Source: Mycobacterium simiae (GTDB lineage Bacteria > Actinomycetota > Actinomycetes > Mycobacteriales > Mycobacteriaceae). From it: a stretch of 64,000 bases of DNA. Positions 31,724-40,984 of the stretch are shown in pieces (the first letter of the stretch is position 1; each line of letters starts with the position of its first letter). Location of the stretch: positions 186,001-250,000 of the forward strand of contig NZ_AP022568.1 in the NCBI RefSeq assembly GCF_010727605.1, read 5' to 3'. A program made the translations under genes and the position numbers. Under the pieces are notes generated by a model. It saw nothing but the letters and a program-made list of their open reading frames with translations. It was not told where the DNA came from and made no database searches.

Positions 31724-32422
31724 ATGTTTGGTCTCTTCCGGAAGATTCTGCAAGACAAAGTCGACATCATTGATCAAGCATTCACATCTCTGAACGTCGA
31801 ATCGTTCGCTGACCTTGGTGGCGTCTGGCGGGTGGAGGGCGGCTATACGTTCCACGCCCTCGACAAGCACAACATCAAAGACGCCGCGTTGGTTGATACG
31901 CATCCGACCGAAAAGGTCATCAACAAAGCCAAGAAGTATCCGCAACTTCGGCTGATCAAAGGAAATTTCGGCGACCCGGCCATTGCCGATCAGGTAGGCA
32001 AAGTCGACGCGGTGTTGCTCTTCGACGTGCTGTTGCACCAGGTGGCGCCCGACTGGGACAAGGTCCTGGAAATGTATGCGAAAAATGTTCGCGCACTGGT
32101 CATTTACAACCAGCAATGGACAGGTTCCGGTAGTAACGTCCGATTACTCGACCTGGGCGAAGACGAGTATTTTCGCAATGTCCCGCATAACCCGCGTCAG
32201 GAAAATTACAAGAACCTGTTCGGGAGGCTTGACGAGATCCATCCCGACCACAACCGGCCGTGGCGCGATGTGCACCATATCTGGCAGTGGGGCATCACCG
32301 ACGCGGATCTCGAGGCCAAGGTCGCCGAACTCGGGTTTACCTTGCTGCACAAGAAGAATTGCGGCCGGTTCGGCCGGCTACCGAATTTCGAGAATCACGC
32401 CTTTATTTTCGCGCGTCAGTAG
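31724..32422 (+). CDS. SAM methyltransferase-like protein
   Basis: 232-residue protein with a methyltransferase-like core: ESFADLGGVWRVEGGYTFHAL (motif I region), AALVDTHPTEKVI (strand 2), LRLIKGNFGDPAIA and VDAVLLFDVLLHQV. The late part (PWRDVHHIWQWGIT, LGFTLLHKKNCGRFG) is unassigned. ATG at 31724 is preferred because GGAGG lies six bases upstream; a GTG at 31709 also follows AGGAG but too closely. The last 20 bp overlap the 3' end of a convergent GT2 gene. Its role in hapten methylation is inferred from context only. Confidence 0.75.
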   Translation: MFGLFRKILQDKVDIIDQAFTSLNVESFADLGGVWRVEGGYTFHALDKHNIKDAALVDTHPTEKVINKAKKYPQLRLIKGNFGDPAIADQVGKVDAVLLFDVLLHQVAPDWDKVLEMYAKNVRALVIYNQQWTGSGSNVRLLDLGEDEYFRNVPHNPRQENYKNLFGRLDEIHPDHNRPWRDVHHIWQWGITDADLEAKVAELGFTLLHKKNCGRFGRLPNFENHAFIFARQ

Positions 32423-33482
32423 CCGCGTACCGCTCCCCGAGCGGTCGCAAGGCGTCTCCACCATGCTGCGGCTGCCGGTGCTGGAGGCTGAAGGGCCAGA
32501 TTTCCACCATCCCCTTCGCGTGCGGCGCCACGAGCGCGAACCTGCGCCACGACTCCTTAAGCCGTTGCGAACGTGATGCCCAGCGGTACTTCATCGCCAG
32601 CTCCGCCATGCGCGGATAGCTCGCGATGGTTTCCTCCAGCACCGCGCGCCCCTGAGCGCCGGGCACATTCGCGATCTGGCGCAAGATCCAGTCGGCCATT
32701 GCGGCGATGAGTTTCTCGCGCTCGGGATCGTCCGGGAAAAGGTCGAGCATCGCGTCGAACGTGGCCGCATGCCCCGAGCCCAGAGTCAGCCAGAATCTCG
32801 GTGGATCCGCAACCTGGTTGTGCCACATGCCCTTTGAATGACGGCGGTAGACAGACATGGTGTCGGGCAGCATCCCGATGCCGCCACGGGCGGCATGGCG
32901 TACGTGCAGGTACCAGTCCAACGGCATGACGTCGGCGGGGATGTCGTCGTAGCGCTGGAGGCGACGGTAGACGACGGAGTTCGTCTGAATGAAATTCATC
33001 AGCAGCAGGGCGTCGACGGTCAGGTTGCCGCGTAAATGGGGCGGTGGGAACCTCGAATCCTTCGCATAGCCGTCTTCCCAGACCACGCGCACGGGGTGGA
33101 AACACACCGTGGTCGCCGGGTGCCGGTCCAGGAAGGCGACCTGCTTGCTCAGTTTGAGCGGGTCGGTCCAATAGTCGTCGGCCTCGCACAGCGCGACGTA
33201 CTCGCCTCGGGCTGCCGACAACGCTCCGGTCATGTTCCGGTTGAGGCCCAGGTTCTCCGGCCTCAAGATCGGCCTGAACAGGTGCGGATACTTATCGGTG
33301 TACTCCCGGATCACCGATGGCGTGGAGTCGGTCGAGGCGTCATCGGCGACGATGATCTCCACCGGGAAGTCGGTTCGCTGGGCGAGAAAGCTGTCGAAGG
33401 CCTGGCGTACGTAATTCTCCTGGTTGTGGGTGGTCGCCACGATGCTCACCCTGGGTGCGCTCGCTGCCGTCCTTTCGCTCAT
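32403..33482 (-). CDS. Family 2 glycosyltransferase
   Basis: About 358-residue GT2 enzyme. N-terminal GT-A features are clear: PRVSIVATTHNQENYVRQAF, EIIVADDASTDSTPSVI (first acidic motif), LGLNRNMTGAL and the metal-binding EYVALCEADDYWTDPLKL. The pattern is that of rhamnosyl- or glycosyltransferases acting on surface glycans. ATG at 33482 is the first start that leaves a normal GT2 N-terminus; an in-frame start at 33563 adds 27 unrelated residues, and no strong ribosome site marks either. It diverges from the GT1 gene at 33623 and its 3' end overlaps the methyltransferase gene by 20 bp. Confidence 0.83.
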   Translation of the reverse strand: MSERTAASAPRVSIVATTHNQENYVRQAFDSFLAQRTDFPVEIIVADDASTDSTPSVIREYTDKYPHLFRPILRPENLGLNRNMTGALSAARGEYVALCEADDYWTDPLKLSKQVAFLDRHPATTVCFHPVRVVWEDGYAKDSRFPPPHLRGNLTVDALLLMNFIQTNSVVYRRLQRYDDIPADVMPLDWYLHVRHAARGGIGMLPDTMSVYRRHSKGMWHNQVADPPRFWLTLGSGHAATFDAMLDLFPDDPEREKLIAAMADWILRQIANVPGAQGRAVLEETIASYPRMAELAMKYRWASRSQRLKESWRRFALVAPHAKGMVEIWPFSLQHRQPQHGGDALRPLGERYAATDARK

Positions 33483-33622
33483 TGCACGAAGTATGGCAGC
33501 AGCTCCCTCTTTCGGGCGGTGCAATACGGTCGCAGGATCGCAAACGGCCAACCGGCAACACATCGAGCAAGAGATAATGGCCTTCGACGTCGCGAAGCAC
33601 CCGAACCGGAAGCAGGTGAGTT

Positions 33623-34879
33623 GTGAAGTTTGCCCTGGCGAGCTACGGGACCCGCGGCGATATCGAACCGAGCACCGCTGTCGGGCGTGAATTGCAGCGT
33701 CGGGGTCACGACGTCCGCCTGGCGGTCCCGCCCAATCTGGTCGGCCTCGTCGAGTCGGCCGGGCTGGAGGCAGTCGCTTACGGGCCCGATCAACAGGAAG
33801 GGTTCTGGGACGTCGATTTCCTACGCAAGTTTTGGAAGGTCAACGAGGTAATCGCCTCCTGGCGCGAAGTCCAAGGGCTCTTGGCGCATTCTTGGGCGGA
33901 AATGAGTACCACCCTGGTCGCGCTCGCGGACGGGGCCGACCTGCTGTTCACCGGGCCGGGTTTTCCGGGAGTGCCCGCCAATGTGGCCGAGTACTACGGC
34001 ATTCCGCTGGCCACGATGCATTACTTCCCGATGCTGCCCAACAGTCAGGTCGCTCCGGGAGTACCGGCGCCACTGGTACGCGCCGCGGTGCGGGCACTGG
34101 ACTGGCCGCAGCGGTTGCTAACCAAACGCGCCGAGGACACGCAACGCCGCGAATTAGGTCTCCCGAAGGCGTCGGGCCCCGCGCCTCGACGGATCACCGC
34201 GCGCGGATCGCTGGAAATCCAGGCCTACGACGAGGTGTGCTTTCCCGGGCTGGCCGCCGAATGGGCGAAATGGGGCGATCAACGCCCCTTCGTCGGCACG
34301 CTAACGATCGAGATGGCCACCGACGCCGACCAGGAGGTCGCGTCCTGGGTCGACGCCGGGACAGCGCCGATCTTCTTCGGGTTCGGCAGCACCCCGGTGA
34401 GATCTCCCGTCGAGACCATCGAGATGATCGGCGCCGCGTGCGCGCAGCTGGGCGAGCGCGCGTTGGTTGCCTCTGGTCAGACGGACTTCAGCGATGTCCC
34501 GCACTTCGACCATGTCAAGGTGGTCGGCCCCGTTAACTATGCGAAAGTCTTCCCCGCCTGTCGCGCGGTGGTGCACCACAGTGGTGCGGGCACCACGGCC
34601 GCGGGCCTGCGGGCCGGTGTTCCCACCCTGAGCCTGTGGAGCCTAGGGGATCAACGGATCTGGGCGGGCCAGATCAAACGGCTGAAAGTGGGTACTGCCC
34701 GGCCATTTTCGGCCACAACCCGGCAAACCTTGGTCAGTGACCTGCGCGAAATCCTCGCTCCGGATTGCGTGGCACGCGCCCGCGAGATTGCAACGCGGAT
34801 GACAAAACCCGCCGAAAGTGCGACAAAGACAGCCGATCTGTTAGAAAACTTCGCCCACGTGCCGGCGACGAGCAACTAG
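33623..34879 (+). CDS. GT1 glycosyltransferase, rtfA/gtfA-like (copy 1)
   Basis: 418-residue GT-B transferase of the family that adds 6-deoxytalose and rhamnose to GPLs (Gtf1/Gtf2 in M. smegmatis, GtfA/RtfA/GtfB in M. avium). It starts MKFALASYGTRGDIEPS, the usual N-terminal acceptor-side motif, and has the donor-binding region VVHHSGAGTTAAGLRAGVPT near residue 310. It begins with GTG; the preceding AGGTGAG can serve as ribosome site. Another copy follows 24 bp downstream. One difference from its three local paralogues is HHSGAG where they have HHGGSG. Which sugar it adds cannot be read from the sequence. Confidence 0.88.
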   Translation: MKFALASYGTRGDIEPSTAVGRELQRRGHDVRLAVPPNLVGLVESAGLEAVAYGPDQQEGFWDVDFLRKFWKVNEVIASWREVQGLLAHSWAEMSTTLVALADGADLLFTGPGFPGVPANVAEYYGIPLATMHYFPMLPNSQVAPGVPAPLVRAAVRALDWPQRLLTKRAEDTQRRELGLPKASGPAPRRITARGSLEIQAYDEVCFPGLAAEWAKWGDQRPFVGTLTIEMATDADQEVASWVDAGTAPIFFGFGSTPVRSPVETIEMIGAACAQLGERALVASGQTDFSDVPHFDHVKVVGPVNYAKVFPACRAVVHHSGAGTTAAGLRAGVPTLSLWSLGDQRIWAGQIKRLKVGTARPFSATTRQTLVSDLREILAPDCVARAREIATRMTKPAESATKTADLLENFAHVPATSN

Positions 34880-34903
34880 ACGACTGGAAGGCTAAGCTGC
34901 GCA

Positions 34904-36178
34904 ATGAAATTTGCCCTGGCCAGCTATGGAACGCGCGGCGACATCGAACCTTCCGCGGCTGTCGGCCGCGAGCTTCAACGCCGAGGTCATCAGGTGTGCC
35001 TGGCCGTTCCGCCTGGACTGCTCGACTTCGCCGAGGCGGCGGGTCTATCCGCCGTGTCGTACGGGCCCCCGATCGAAGAATTCCTGGACGAGGATTTCCT
35101 ACGCAACATGTGGACGGATTTTTTGCGCAGCGCGTGGACGATTCGCGGGCCGATCAACCTGGTGCGCAAAATATGGGAGCCCATCATCGCGCACTGGGCG
35201 CAGGTTAATAAAACGCTACTAGCACTCGCGGACGGGGCCGACCTGCTTTCCACCGGCATCAACTTCGAGCAAGCCGCCGCCAACGTGGCCGAGCATTACC
35301 GCATTCCGCTGGCCACCTTGCATCACTTTCCGATGCGGGCCAACGGCCAGTTGGTCCCCACGCTGCCGGCCCCGCTGGTCCGGTCGTCGATGACCGCGAT
35401 CGAATGGCTGTTTTGGCGCTCGACAAAGAAGGTCGAAGACGAGCAGCGCCGTGAACTCGGCCTGTCCCCTGCAACATCGCGCTCGCAACGCCGGATCGCC
35501 GGCCGCGGATCCCTGGAAATCCAGGGGTACGACGCGGTGTGTTATCCCGGCCTGGCCGCCGAATGGGCGAAATGGGGTGGCCGCAGGCCCTTCGTCGGTG
35601 CACTGACGATGGAACTGGCCACCGATGCCGACGACGACGTGGTGTCCTGGATCGCCGCGGGAACACCACCAATCTGCTTCAGCTCCGGCAGCATTCCGGT
35701 CGAGTCTCCCACCGAAATGGTGGAGATGATCGGCGAAACCTGCGCGCAGTTGGGTGAGCGCGCTTTGGTGTGCTTCGGCGGCACTGACTTTGCCGACGTA
35801 TCGCATCCCGACCATGTGAGGCTGGTGGGACCGGTCAACTACGCGACAGTTTTTCCGGCTTGCCGAGCGGCCGTTCACCACGGCGGTTCGGGCACCACGG
35901 CCGCGAGCCTGCGCGCCGGCATTCCGACGCTGATTCTGTGGAGCTCGGCCGATCAACCCTATTGGGGGGCGCAGGTGAAGCGGTTGGAAGTTGGTGCCGC
36001 CCGGCGCTTTTCGGCTACCACCCGGGCGTCGCTGGTTGCGGACCTGCGGGAGATACTCGCGCCATCCTATGCAACCCGCGCTCGGGCACTCGCCACCCAG
36101 ATGACCGCACCCGCCGACAGCATTAACCGCACGGCCGATCTGTTGGAGGACGCGGCCAACGGGAAATCGATCGGCTAA
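34904..36178 (+). CDS. GT1 glycosyltransferase, rtfA/gtfA-like (copy 2)
   Basis: 424-residue paralogue of the gene just upstream, with the same N-terminus (MKFALASYGTRGDIEPSAA) and donor motif (VHHGGSGTTAASLRAGIPT). The central part differs (EDFLRNMWTDFLRSAWTIRG), as expected if the acceptor differs. The 24 bp gap suggests one transcript. Its stop overlaps by 4 bp the stop of a convergent methyltransferase gene at 36175. It probably adds one of the core deoxysugars (6-deoxytalose or rhamnose) or the first hapten rhamnose. Confidence 0.88.
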   Translation: MKFALASYGTRGDIEPSAAVGRELQRRGHQVCLAVPPGLLDFAEAAGLSAVSYGPPIEEFLDEDFLRNMWTDFLRSAWTIRGPINLVRKIWEPIIAHWAQVNKTLLALADGADLLSTGINFEQAAANVAEHYRIPLATLHHFPMRANGQLVPTLPAPLVRSSMTAIEWLFWRSTKKVEDEQRRELGLSPATSRSQRRIAGRGSLEIQGYDAVCYPGLAAEWAKWGGRRPFVGALTMELATDADDDVVSWIAAGTPPICFSSGSIPVESPTEMVEMIGETCAQLGERALVCFGGTDFADVSHPDHVRLVGPVNYATVFPACRAAVHHGGSGTTAASLRAGIPTLILWSSADQPYWGAQVKRLEVGAARRFSATTRASLVADLREILAPSYATRARALATQMTAPADSINRTADLLEDAANGKSIG

Positions 36179-36999
36179 GTCGATCCCTGAGCCGGCTTGA
36201 TCAGCAGCCCCTGCCCGGTGGGCAATGCACAGATCGGCACACCCAATTCGACGGCCAGCGCATCCATCGCGGCACGCTGCTCGTCGCGTCCTCGGTTCGC
36301 GTAGTCGTCCAGGAGCACGAAGGCGCCCGGAGTGAGTCGCGGCCAGAAATGGCGCAGCGCGGCGACTTCGGGTGGGGCACAGTTCATGTCGATATGCAGG
36401 TAAGCCACCGCCCGTGCCTCGACTTGGTCAAGTGTTTCCGGAACGGCACCGACGATAATGCGGTGGTTTTGCCATTGGGCGAAATTGGACCGGACACCGT
36501 CGACCCCGCTGACGTACATGCCGTTGCGCAACTTTGACTGACTGCGCTCGACCTCCCCTGACTGGCGTTCGGTGTCTGTGACAAAGCGCGGATCGATGCC
36601 CGCGAAGGTGTCCAGCAGATAGAACGTCTTGCCGAGCCGGTCCCAATCCAGGTGCTCCATGATGGCGCTGCTCAAGAATCCATAGCTGACGCCGCACTCG
36701 ACGAAGTCGCCGTCCAGCTTGCTCGCGTTCTCCGCCGCCCACAGCCCGACGTGCACTCGCCATTGCCACTGGTACCAATCCGGGTCGGGCAGGGCCCGTG
36801 CGCCGCGCTGGTACGCACGCTGAAACGCCGGGTCGTCGAGGAAGGCGTCGTTGTGGAAGCTGATCAGCCCGTCGCTTGCATAGACATCGGGCAGCAGGGC
36901 GCGCGCGAGCCAATATTCGGTGCGTACCCACCACATCAAAAGGCGAGTCTTAGCGTCTAGACCGGTTGCCACGGCGGCAACCTTAACACTGGAGTGCAC
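36175..36999 (-). CDS. TylF-type O-methyltransferase
   Basis: 274-residue SAM-dependent O-methyltransferase of the macrocin (TylF/MycF) group, which methylates deoxysugar hydroxyls with Mg. Motif I is DFVECGVSYGFLSSAI; the metal/substrate region YLHIDMNCAPPEVAALRHFWPRL and VLLDDYANRGRDEQ carry the conserved acidic residues. The GTG start has only a weak ribosome site, and a later start near residue 22 is possible. The 3' end overlaps the convergent GT1 gene by 4 bp. GPL rhamnose methyltransferases (Rmt/Mtf) are of this type, so methylation of rhamnose or fucose is likely. Confidence 0.83.
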   Translation of the reverse strand: MHSSVKVAAVATGLDAKTRLLMWWVRTEYWLARALLPDVYASDGLISFHNDAFLDDPAFQRAYQRGARALPDPDWYQWQWRVHVGLWAAENASKLDGDFVECGVSYGFLSSAIMEHLDWDRLGKTFYLLDTFAGIDPRFVTDTERQSGEVERSQSKLRNGMYVSGVDGVRSNFAQWQNHRIIVGAVPETLDQVEARAVAYLHIDMNCAPPEVAALRHFWPRLTPGAFVLLDDYANRGRDEQRAAMDALAVELGVPICALPTGQGLLIKPAQGST

Positions 37000-37131
37000 C
37001 TCATCTACGCCGAATCGGGCGGCTTGTGCCGCGACGCCGAAAGCAAAAGATGTTCCTAGGCATGGCTTTTAGACGACCGGCGAGTGCCGATCGTGCCTGT
37101 GAAACCCCCCGCTTCTACCGATGCGCGATGG

Positions 37132-37938
37132 TTAGGACTTGCGCCACAGCACGCCCGTGCCGTCGATCTCTACGATCTCGGCGGTGATCCCGTGCTTCTC
37201 TCGGTAGTCGGCGACCGCCTGCTCGCACGGTTTCAGCGCGTGGTAGTCGTCGATGATGCAGAAGCCGCCGGAGGACAACCGCGGATACAACGCATCCAAG
37301 GCCTGAATCGTCGACTCATACAGGTCACCATCGAGGCGCAACACCGAGATCTGCTCGATCGGCGCATTGGCCAACGTGTCCTTGAACCACCCCGGCACAA
37401 AACGAACCTGATCGTCCAAGAGCCCATAACGCTCGAAGTTCGCCCGGACCACTGACTCGGGGATTCCCAGCACATTGGCGTGCCGATCCAACCGAATCCC
37501 TTTATCAGCCTTGTAATTCACCGTATCGGGCGGCGGCACCCCCTCGAAGGAATCACACAGCCACACCCGCCGCGTCTGATCCCCGTAGGCCGCCAGCACC
37601 GCGCGCATCAAGATGGACGCCCCGCCACGCCACACCCCGCACTCCACCAGATCACCGGGCACGTTGTCGGCCAGCACCGTCTCCACACAATGCTGCAAAC
37701 TGGTCAGCCGCTGCATCCCGATCATCGTCAACGCATCGGCCGGCCAATCCAGACCCCGATCCCGCGCATGCGCATTGAACGGGCGCTTGCGCACCAACAT
37801 GAAATTGCGCGTATTGAAAATGGGCCGTCCCAGCCGGTACCAGCCGACCGGCACCAGCTCATCCTGACCGTAGCGGGTCAGGTCACGACGGAGCAGATCA
37901 AGATAGGCAGACCGCGCGTCGGTTTCCGTCACGGTCAA
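37132..37938 (-). CDS. TylF-type O-methyltransferase, duplicated (copy A)
   Basis: 268-residue macrocin-type sugar O-methyltransferase: DLVECGVWRGGASILMRA (motif I), VWLCDSFEGVPPPDT, VRFVPGWFKDTL, ISVLRLDGDLYESTIQALD and GFCIIDDYHAL with the metal-binding acidic residues. It starts at TTG, five bases after AAAGGGA; a GTG two codons later is the alternative. It differs from the gene at 40985 at only about 22 of 268 positions, and the DNA around residues 57-140 appears identical. The two copies may methylate different hydroxyls or residues, or be redundant. Confidence 0.87.
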   Translation of the reverse strand: MTVTETDARSAYLDLLRRDLTRYGQDELVPVGWYRLGRPIFNTRNFMLVRKRPFNAHARDRGLDWPADALTMIGMQRLTSLQHCVETVLADNVPGDLVECGVWRGGASILMRAVLAAYGDQTRRVWLCDSFEGVPPPDTVNYKADKGIRLDRHANVLGIPESVVRANFERYGLLDDQVRFVPGWFKDTLANAPIEQISVLRLDGDLYESTIQALDALYPRLSSGGFCIIDDYHALKPCEQAVADYREKHGITAEIVEIDGTGVLWRKS

Positions 37939-38022
37939 AACTGTCCCTTTCCTCGCATACCACTACTCCCAGTCATGGCGCCTAGACGCCCAGCCACGCC
38001 ACCAATGCGGTTCACGATCTTC
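37141..38022. repeat. Long direct repeat, copy A
   Basis: About 880 bp that matches 40994-41875 in the same orientation at a constant offset of 3,853 bp. It includes the methyltransferase gene and roughly 85 bp upstream (the CCTCGCATACCA and CCTAGACGCC blocks line up). About 248 bp (37521-37769) look identical base for base; the flanks diverge. The pair encloses two GT1 genes. Confidence 0.88.
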
Positions 38023-38183
38023 CGTCAACCCCCAACGGCGGTTCGAGACATCGTCTGAACGAACCCACAGCATGGTAGCTGAGTACCCGGCGGACGTTCG
38101 GCGAATCGAGGTCTGAAGTGCGATTCGACGCCGGGATCGGCCCGACTGGCAAACGTCCGACGTGGCCGACTCCGGCCTTTGTC

Positions 38184-39479
38184 CTACGCGTGCCGGCGTC
38201 GAACAGGAAAACGCCCCGCTTGACCAAAACGCTCGAGGAGGTCGGCGGCGCGGGTCACACTCTGCTGCGCCGTGGTCATCCGGGTGGCGAGTTCGCGGGC
38301 ACGAAGGGCGTACTCGGGGGCGAGGATTTGGCGCAAATCCTCGACCAACGTCTCCTTGGTCGTCGCGGAAAAACGGCGGCCCGCGCCCACTTTCAGCTTT
38401 TTCAGGTGGCCGCCCCAGAAAGGCTGATCGCCAGCGGTCCACAGGATCAGCGCGGGGATTCCGGCGCGCAGTCCGGCGGCCGTCGTGCCGGAGCCGCCGT
38501 GATGAACCACCGCGCGGCAGGCCGGGAAGGTCGTAGCGTAGTTCACCGCGCCCACCACCTTGACGTGGTCGAAGTGTGGCACATCGCTGAAGTCGCTCCA
38601 GCCGGCACAGATCAACGCCCGCTCGCCCAGCTCTTCGCAGGCCCCGCTGATCATCTCGATGGTGTCGGCCGGCGACTCGGTGACCGGCATGCTGCCGAAC
38701 CCGAAGCAGATCGGCGGTGTGCCCGCGGCGATCCAAGACAGGACATCGTCGTCCGAGTCCGTCGTCAGGCCCATGGTCAGGGTGCCGACGAAGGGGCGCC
38801 GATCCCCCCACTTCGACCATTCGGCGGCCAAGCCTGGGAAGCACACCTCGTCGTACGCCTGAAGTTCCAGCGACCCAAGATTGGCAATCCGGCGAGGTGA
38901 GGACGACGTCGTCTTCGGTAGCCCCAGCTTGCGGCGCTGTTCGTCCTCGGCCTTTTTGTTCATCCGCCAAACAAGCCAGTCGTATGCCGTCATGCCGGCG
39001 CGGACCAGCGGCGACGGCAGATTCGGAATGAGTTGACCGTTAGGCCGCATCGGGATGTAGTGCAATACCGCCATCGGAATGTCGTAATACTCAGCGACGT
39101 TAATGGCGAGGTCCTGGTAGAGCTGGCCGGTAAAGAGCACGTCCGCGCCGGCGGTGAGCGCGGTCAGCGTTGTGCTCATATCGGTCCATGCGCGCAGCAC
39201 CGGCTCCCACGCTTCGCGCACCATGTTGATCGGCCCGCGGATGGTCCAGAATTCACGGCGTAGATCCGACCAGAAGTTGCGCAGGAATTCGTCGTCCCAG
39301 AAGGCCTGCATGTCTGGCCCGTAGGACACCGCGGAGAGCCCTGCGCCCTCCGCCAGGCCGATCAGGTTGGGCGGGATGGCCATGCGAACTTCGTGGCCTC
39401 GGCGCAGCAGTTCGCGCCCCGCCGCCAGCGAAGGCTCGACATCACCACGAGTGCCGTAACACGCCAGAGCAAATTTCAT
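38184..39479 (-). CDS. GT1 glycosyltransferase, rtfA/gtfA-like (copy 3)
   Basis: 431-residue GT-B transferase with N-terminus MKFALACYGTRGDVEPSLA and donor motif VHHGGSGTTAAGLRAGIPA near residue 325. Segments such as TIRGPINMVREAWEPVLRAW resemble copy 2 most closely. The ATG is clear, but the nearest Shine-Dalgarno-like stretch (GGAAGGTGA) is about 20 bases away. It lies between the two direct repeats with copy 4 upstream on the same strand. The C-terminal end (GRFPVRRRHA) is basic and about ten residues longer than in its paralogues. Confidence 0.88.
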   Translation of the reverse strand: MKFALACYGTRGDVEPSLAAGRELLRRGHEVRMAIPPNLIGLAEGAGLSAVSYGPDMQAFWDDEFLRNFWSDLRREFWTIRGPINMVREAWEPVLRAWTDMSTTLTALTAGADVLFTGQLYQDLAINVAEYYDIPMAVLHYIPMRPNGQLIPNLPSPLVRAGMTAYDWLVWRMNKKAEDEQRRKLGLPKTTSSSPRRIANLGSLELQAYDEVCFPGLAAEWSKWGDRRPFVGTLTMGLTTDSDDDVLSWIAAGTPPICFGFGSMPVTESPADTIEMISGACEELGERALICAGWSDFSDVPHFDHVKVVGAVNYATTFPACRAVVHHGGSGTTAAGLRAGIPALILWTAGDQPFWGGHLKKLKVGAGRRFSATTKETLVEDLRQILAPEYALRARELATRMTTAQQSVTRAADLLERFGQAGRFPVRRRHA

Positions 39480-39684
39480 CGCGAGGCTAGCTCTATCACC
39501 TTCCCGCCGACCTAGGCAAGCTCACAGTAGCCTGTTTACAAGTGGTTCACACCGATCTTCCGCATGTCACACACCGCCGAAGATTTGCCGACGTTGTTGA
39601 TTTGAGCTGACATCAGCCGATGTAATAGATGCACCAAAGGCGCTCTGTCCATTTGATACTCGAAGGCGCGCGCGGTTTTGCCCC

Positions 39685-40953
39685 TCAGGCGGGATGCTTT
39701 GCGCGGGCAAAGTTCTCCACGAGATCGGCGGCAGTGCTGACACTGTCGGCGGGCTTGGTCATCTGGGCCGCGAGCGCCCGCGCGCGTGTAGCGTACTCGG
39801 GGGCGAGTATCTTGCGCAGGTCCGCGACGAGCGTGTCGCGGGTCGTGCTCGAAAAGCGGCGGGCAGCGCCAACTTTGAGCCGCTTGAGCTGTGCTCCCCA
39901 GATCGTCTGATTGGGATCCATCGAGAGAATCAACGTCGGAACGCCCGCGCGCATGCTCGCGGCTGTCGTGCCCGAGCCGCCGTGGTGGACGACGGCGCGG
40001 CAGGCCGGAAACACCTTCGCGTAGTTGACGGCCCCGACCACCTTGACGTGGTCGAACTGCGGAACACCGCTGAAATCGCTCCATCCGGCGCACACCAAGG
40101 CCCGCTCACCCAACTCCGCGCAGGCGCCGCTGATCATCTCGATGGTGTCGGCCGGCGATTCCACTGGCATGCTGCCAAAGCCGAAGCAAATCGGGGGTGT
40201 GCCCGCGGCGATCCACGATGCGACCTCGTCGTCGATCTCCGTCGTCAACTCCATCGTGAGGGTACCGACGAAGGGGCGGTGGCCATTCCACTTCGCCCAT
40301 TCTTCCGCTAATCCGGGAAAGCAGGCCGCGTCATAACCCTGAATTTCCAGCGACTCTCGCTCAGCGATCCGTCCCGCGGACGGGCCGGTCGCCTTCGGCA
40401 GACCGAGTTCACGCCGCTGTGCGTCCTCGACCTTCTTGTTCAGCCGCCACGTGAACCAGTCGAACACCCGCATCGCATAGCGCGCCAACGGCGGCGGCAA
40501 AAACGACACCACCTGGCCGTTGGGGCGCATCGGCACATGATGCAGCGTGACCAACGGAATGTCGTAATACTCAGCCACATTGGCCGCCGGCTCTTGATAG
40601 CTCAAGCCCGCGAAGAGCAGATCGGCTTCCTTCGCCAGCGCCACCAGCGTCGTGTTCATCTGGGTCCAGCACTGATCGCTGAGGTCCCACATCTCGCGCC
40701 ACAACGTCTTGAGTTGCCGGACCCGCCAGAACCTGCTGAAAAACGAGGTCCACAAGTTGCGGTACACATCCAGCCAGGTTCGTGTGTCCAGACCGTAGGA
40801 GACCGCCGGCAGTCCGGCCGCCTCGACAAACTCCATCAAGTCGGGCGCGACTGCCATCTGCACGTCGTGTCCACGGCGCTGCAGTTCGCGGGCGACCACC
40901 AGGGACGGCTCGACATCGCCCCGCGTTCCGTAATTTGCCAGCACGAATTTCAT
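39685..40953 (-). CDS. GT1 glycosyltransferase, rtfA/gtfA-like (copy 4)
   Basis: 422-residue GT-B transferase: MKFVLANYGTRGDVEPSLVV at the N-terminus, FGFGSMPVESPADTIEMI and VHHGGSGTTAASMRAGVPT in the donor half. ATG at 40953 is chosen because GGA lies a few bases upstream and it matches the other copies; an in-frame start at 41007 would run into the preceding methyltransferase gene, whose stop is 31 bp upstream of the chosen ATG. It is in the same orientation as that gene, so the pair is probably co-transcribed. Role as for the other copies: one core or hapten deoxysugar. Confidence 0.88.
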   Translation of the reverse strand: MKFVLANYGTRGDVEPSLVVARELQRRGHDVQMAVAPDLMEFVEAAGLPAVSYGLDTRTWLDVYRNLWTSFFSRFWRVRQLKTLWREMWDLSDQCWTQMNTTLVALAKEADLLFAGLSYQEPAANVAEYYDIPLVTLHHVPMRPNGQVVSFLPPPLARYAMRVFDWFTWRLNKKVEDAQRRELGLPKATGPSAGRIAERESLEIQGYDAACFPGLAEEWAKWNGHRPFVGTLTMELTTEIDDEVASWIAAGTPPICFGFGSMPVESPADTIEMISGACAELGERALVCAGWSDFSGVPQFDHVKVVGAVNYAKVFPACRAVVHHGGSGTTAASMRAGVPTLILSMDPNQTIWGAQLKRLKVGAARRFSSTTRDTLVADLRKILAPEYATRARALAAQMTKPADSVSTAADLVENFARAKHPA

Positions 40954-40984
40954 TGTGGTTCCAGGCCTTACGGTTGTGCGCCGG

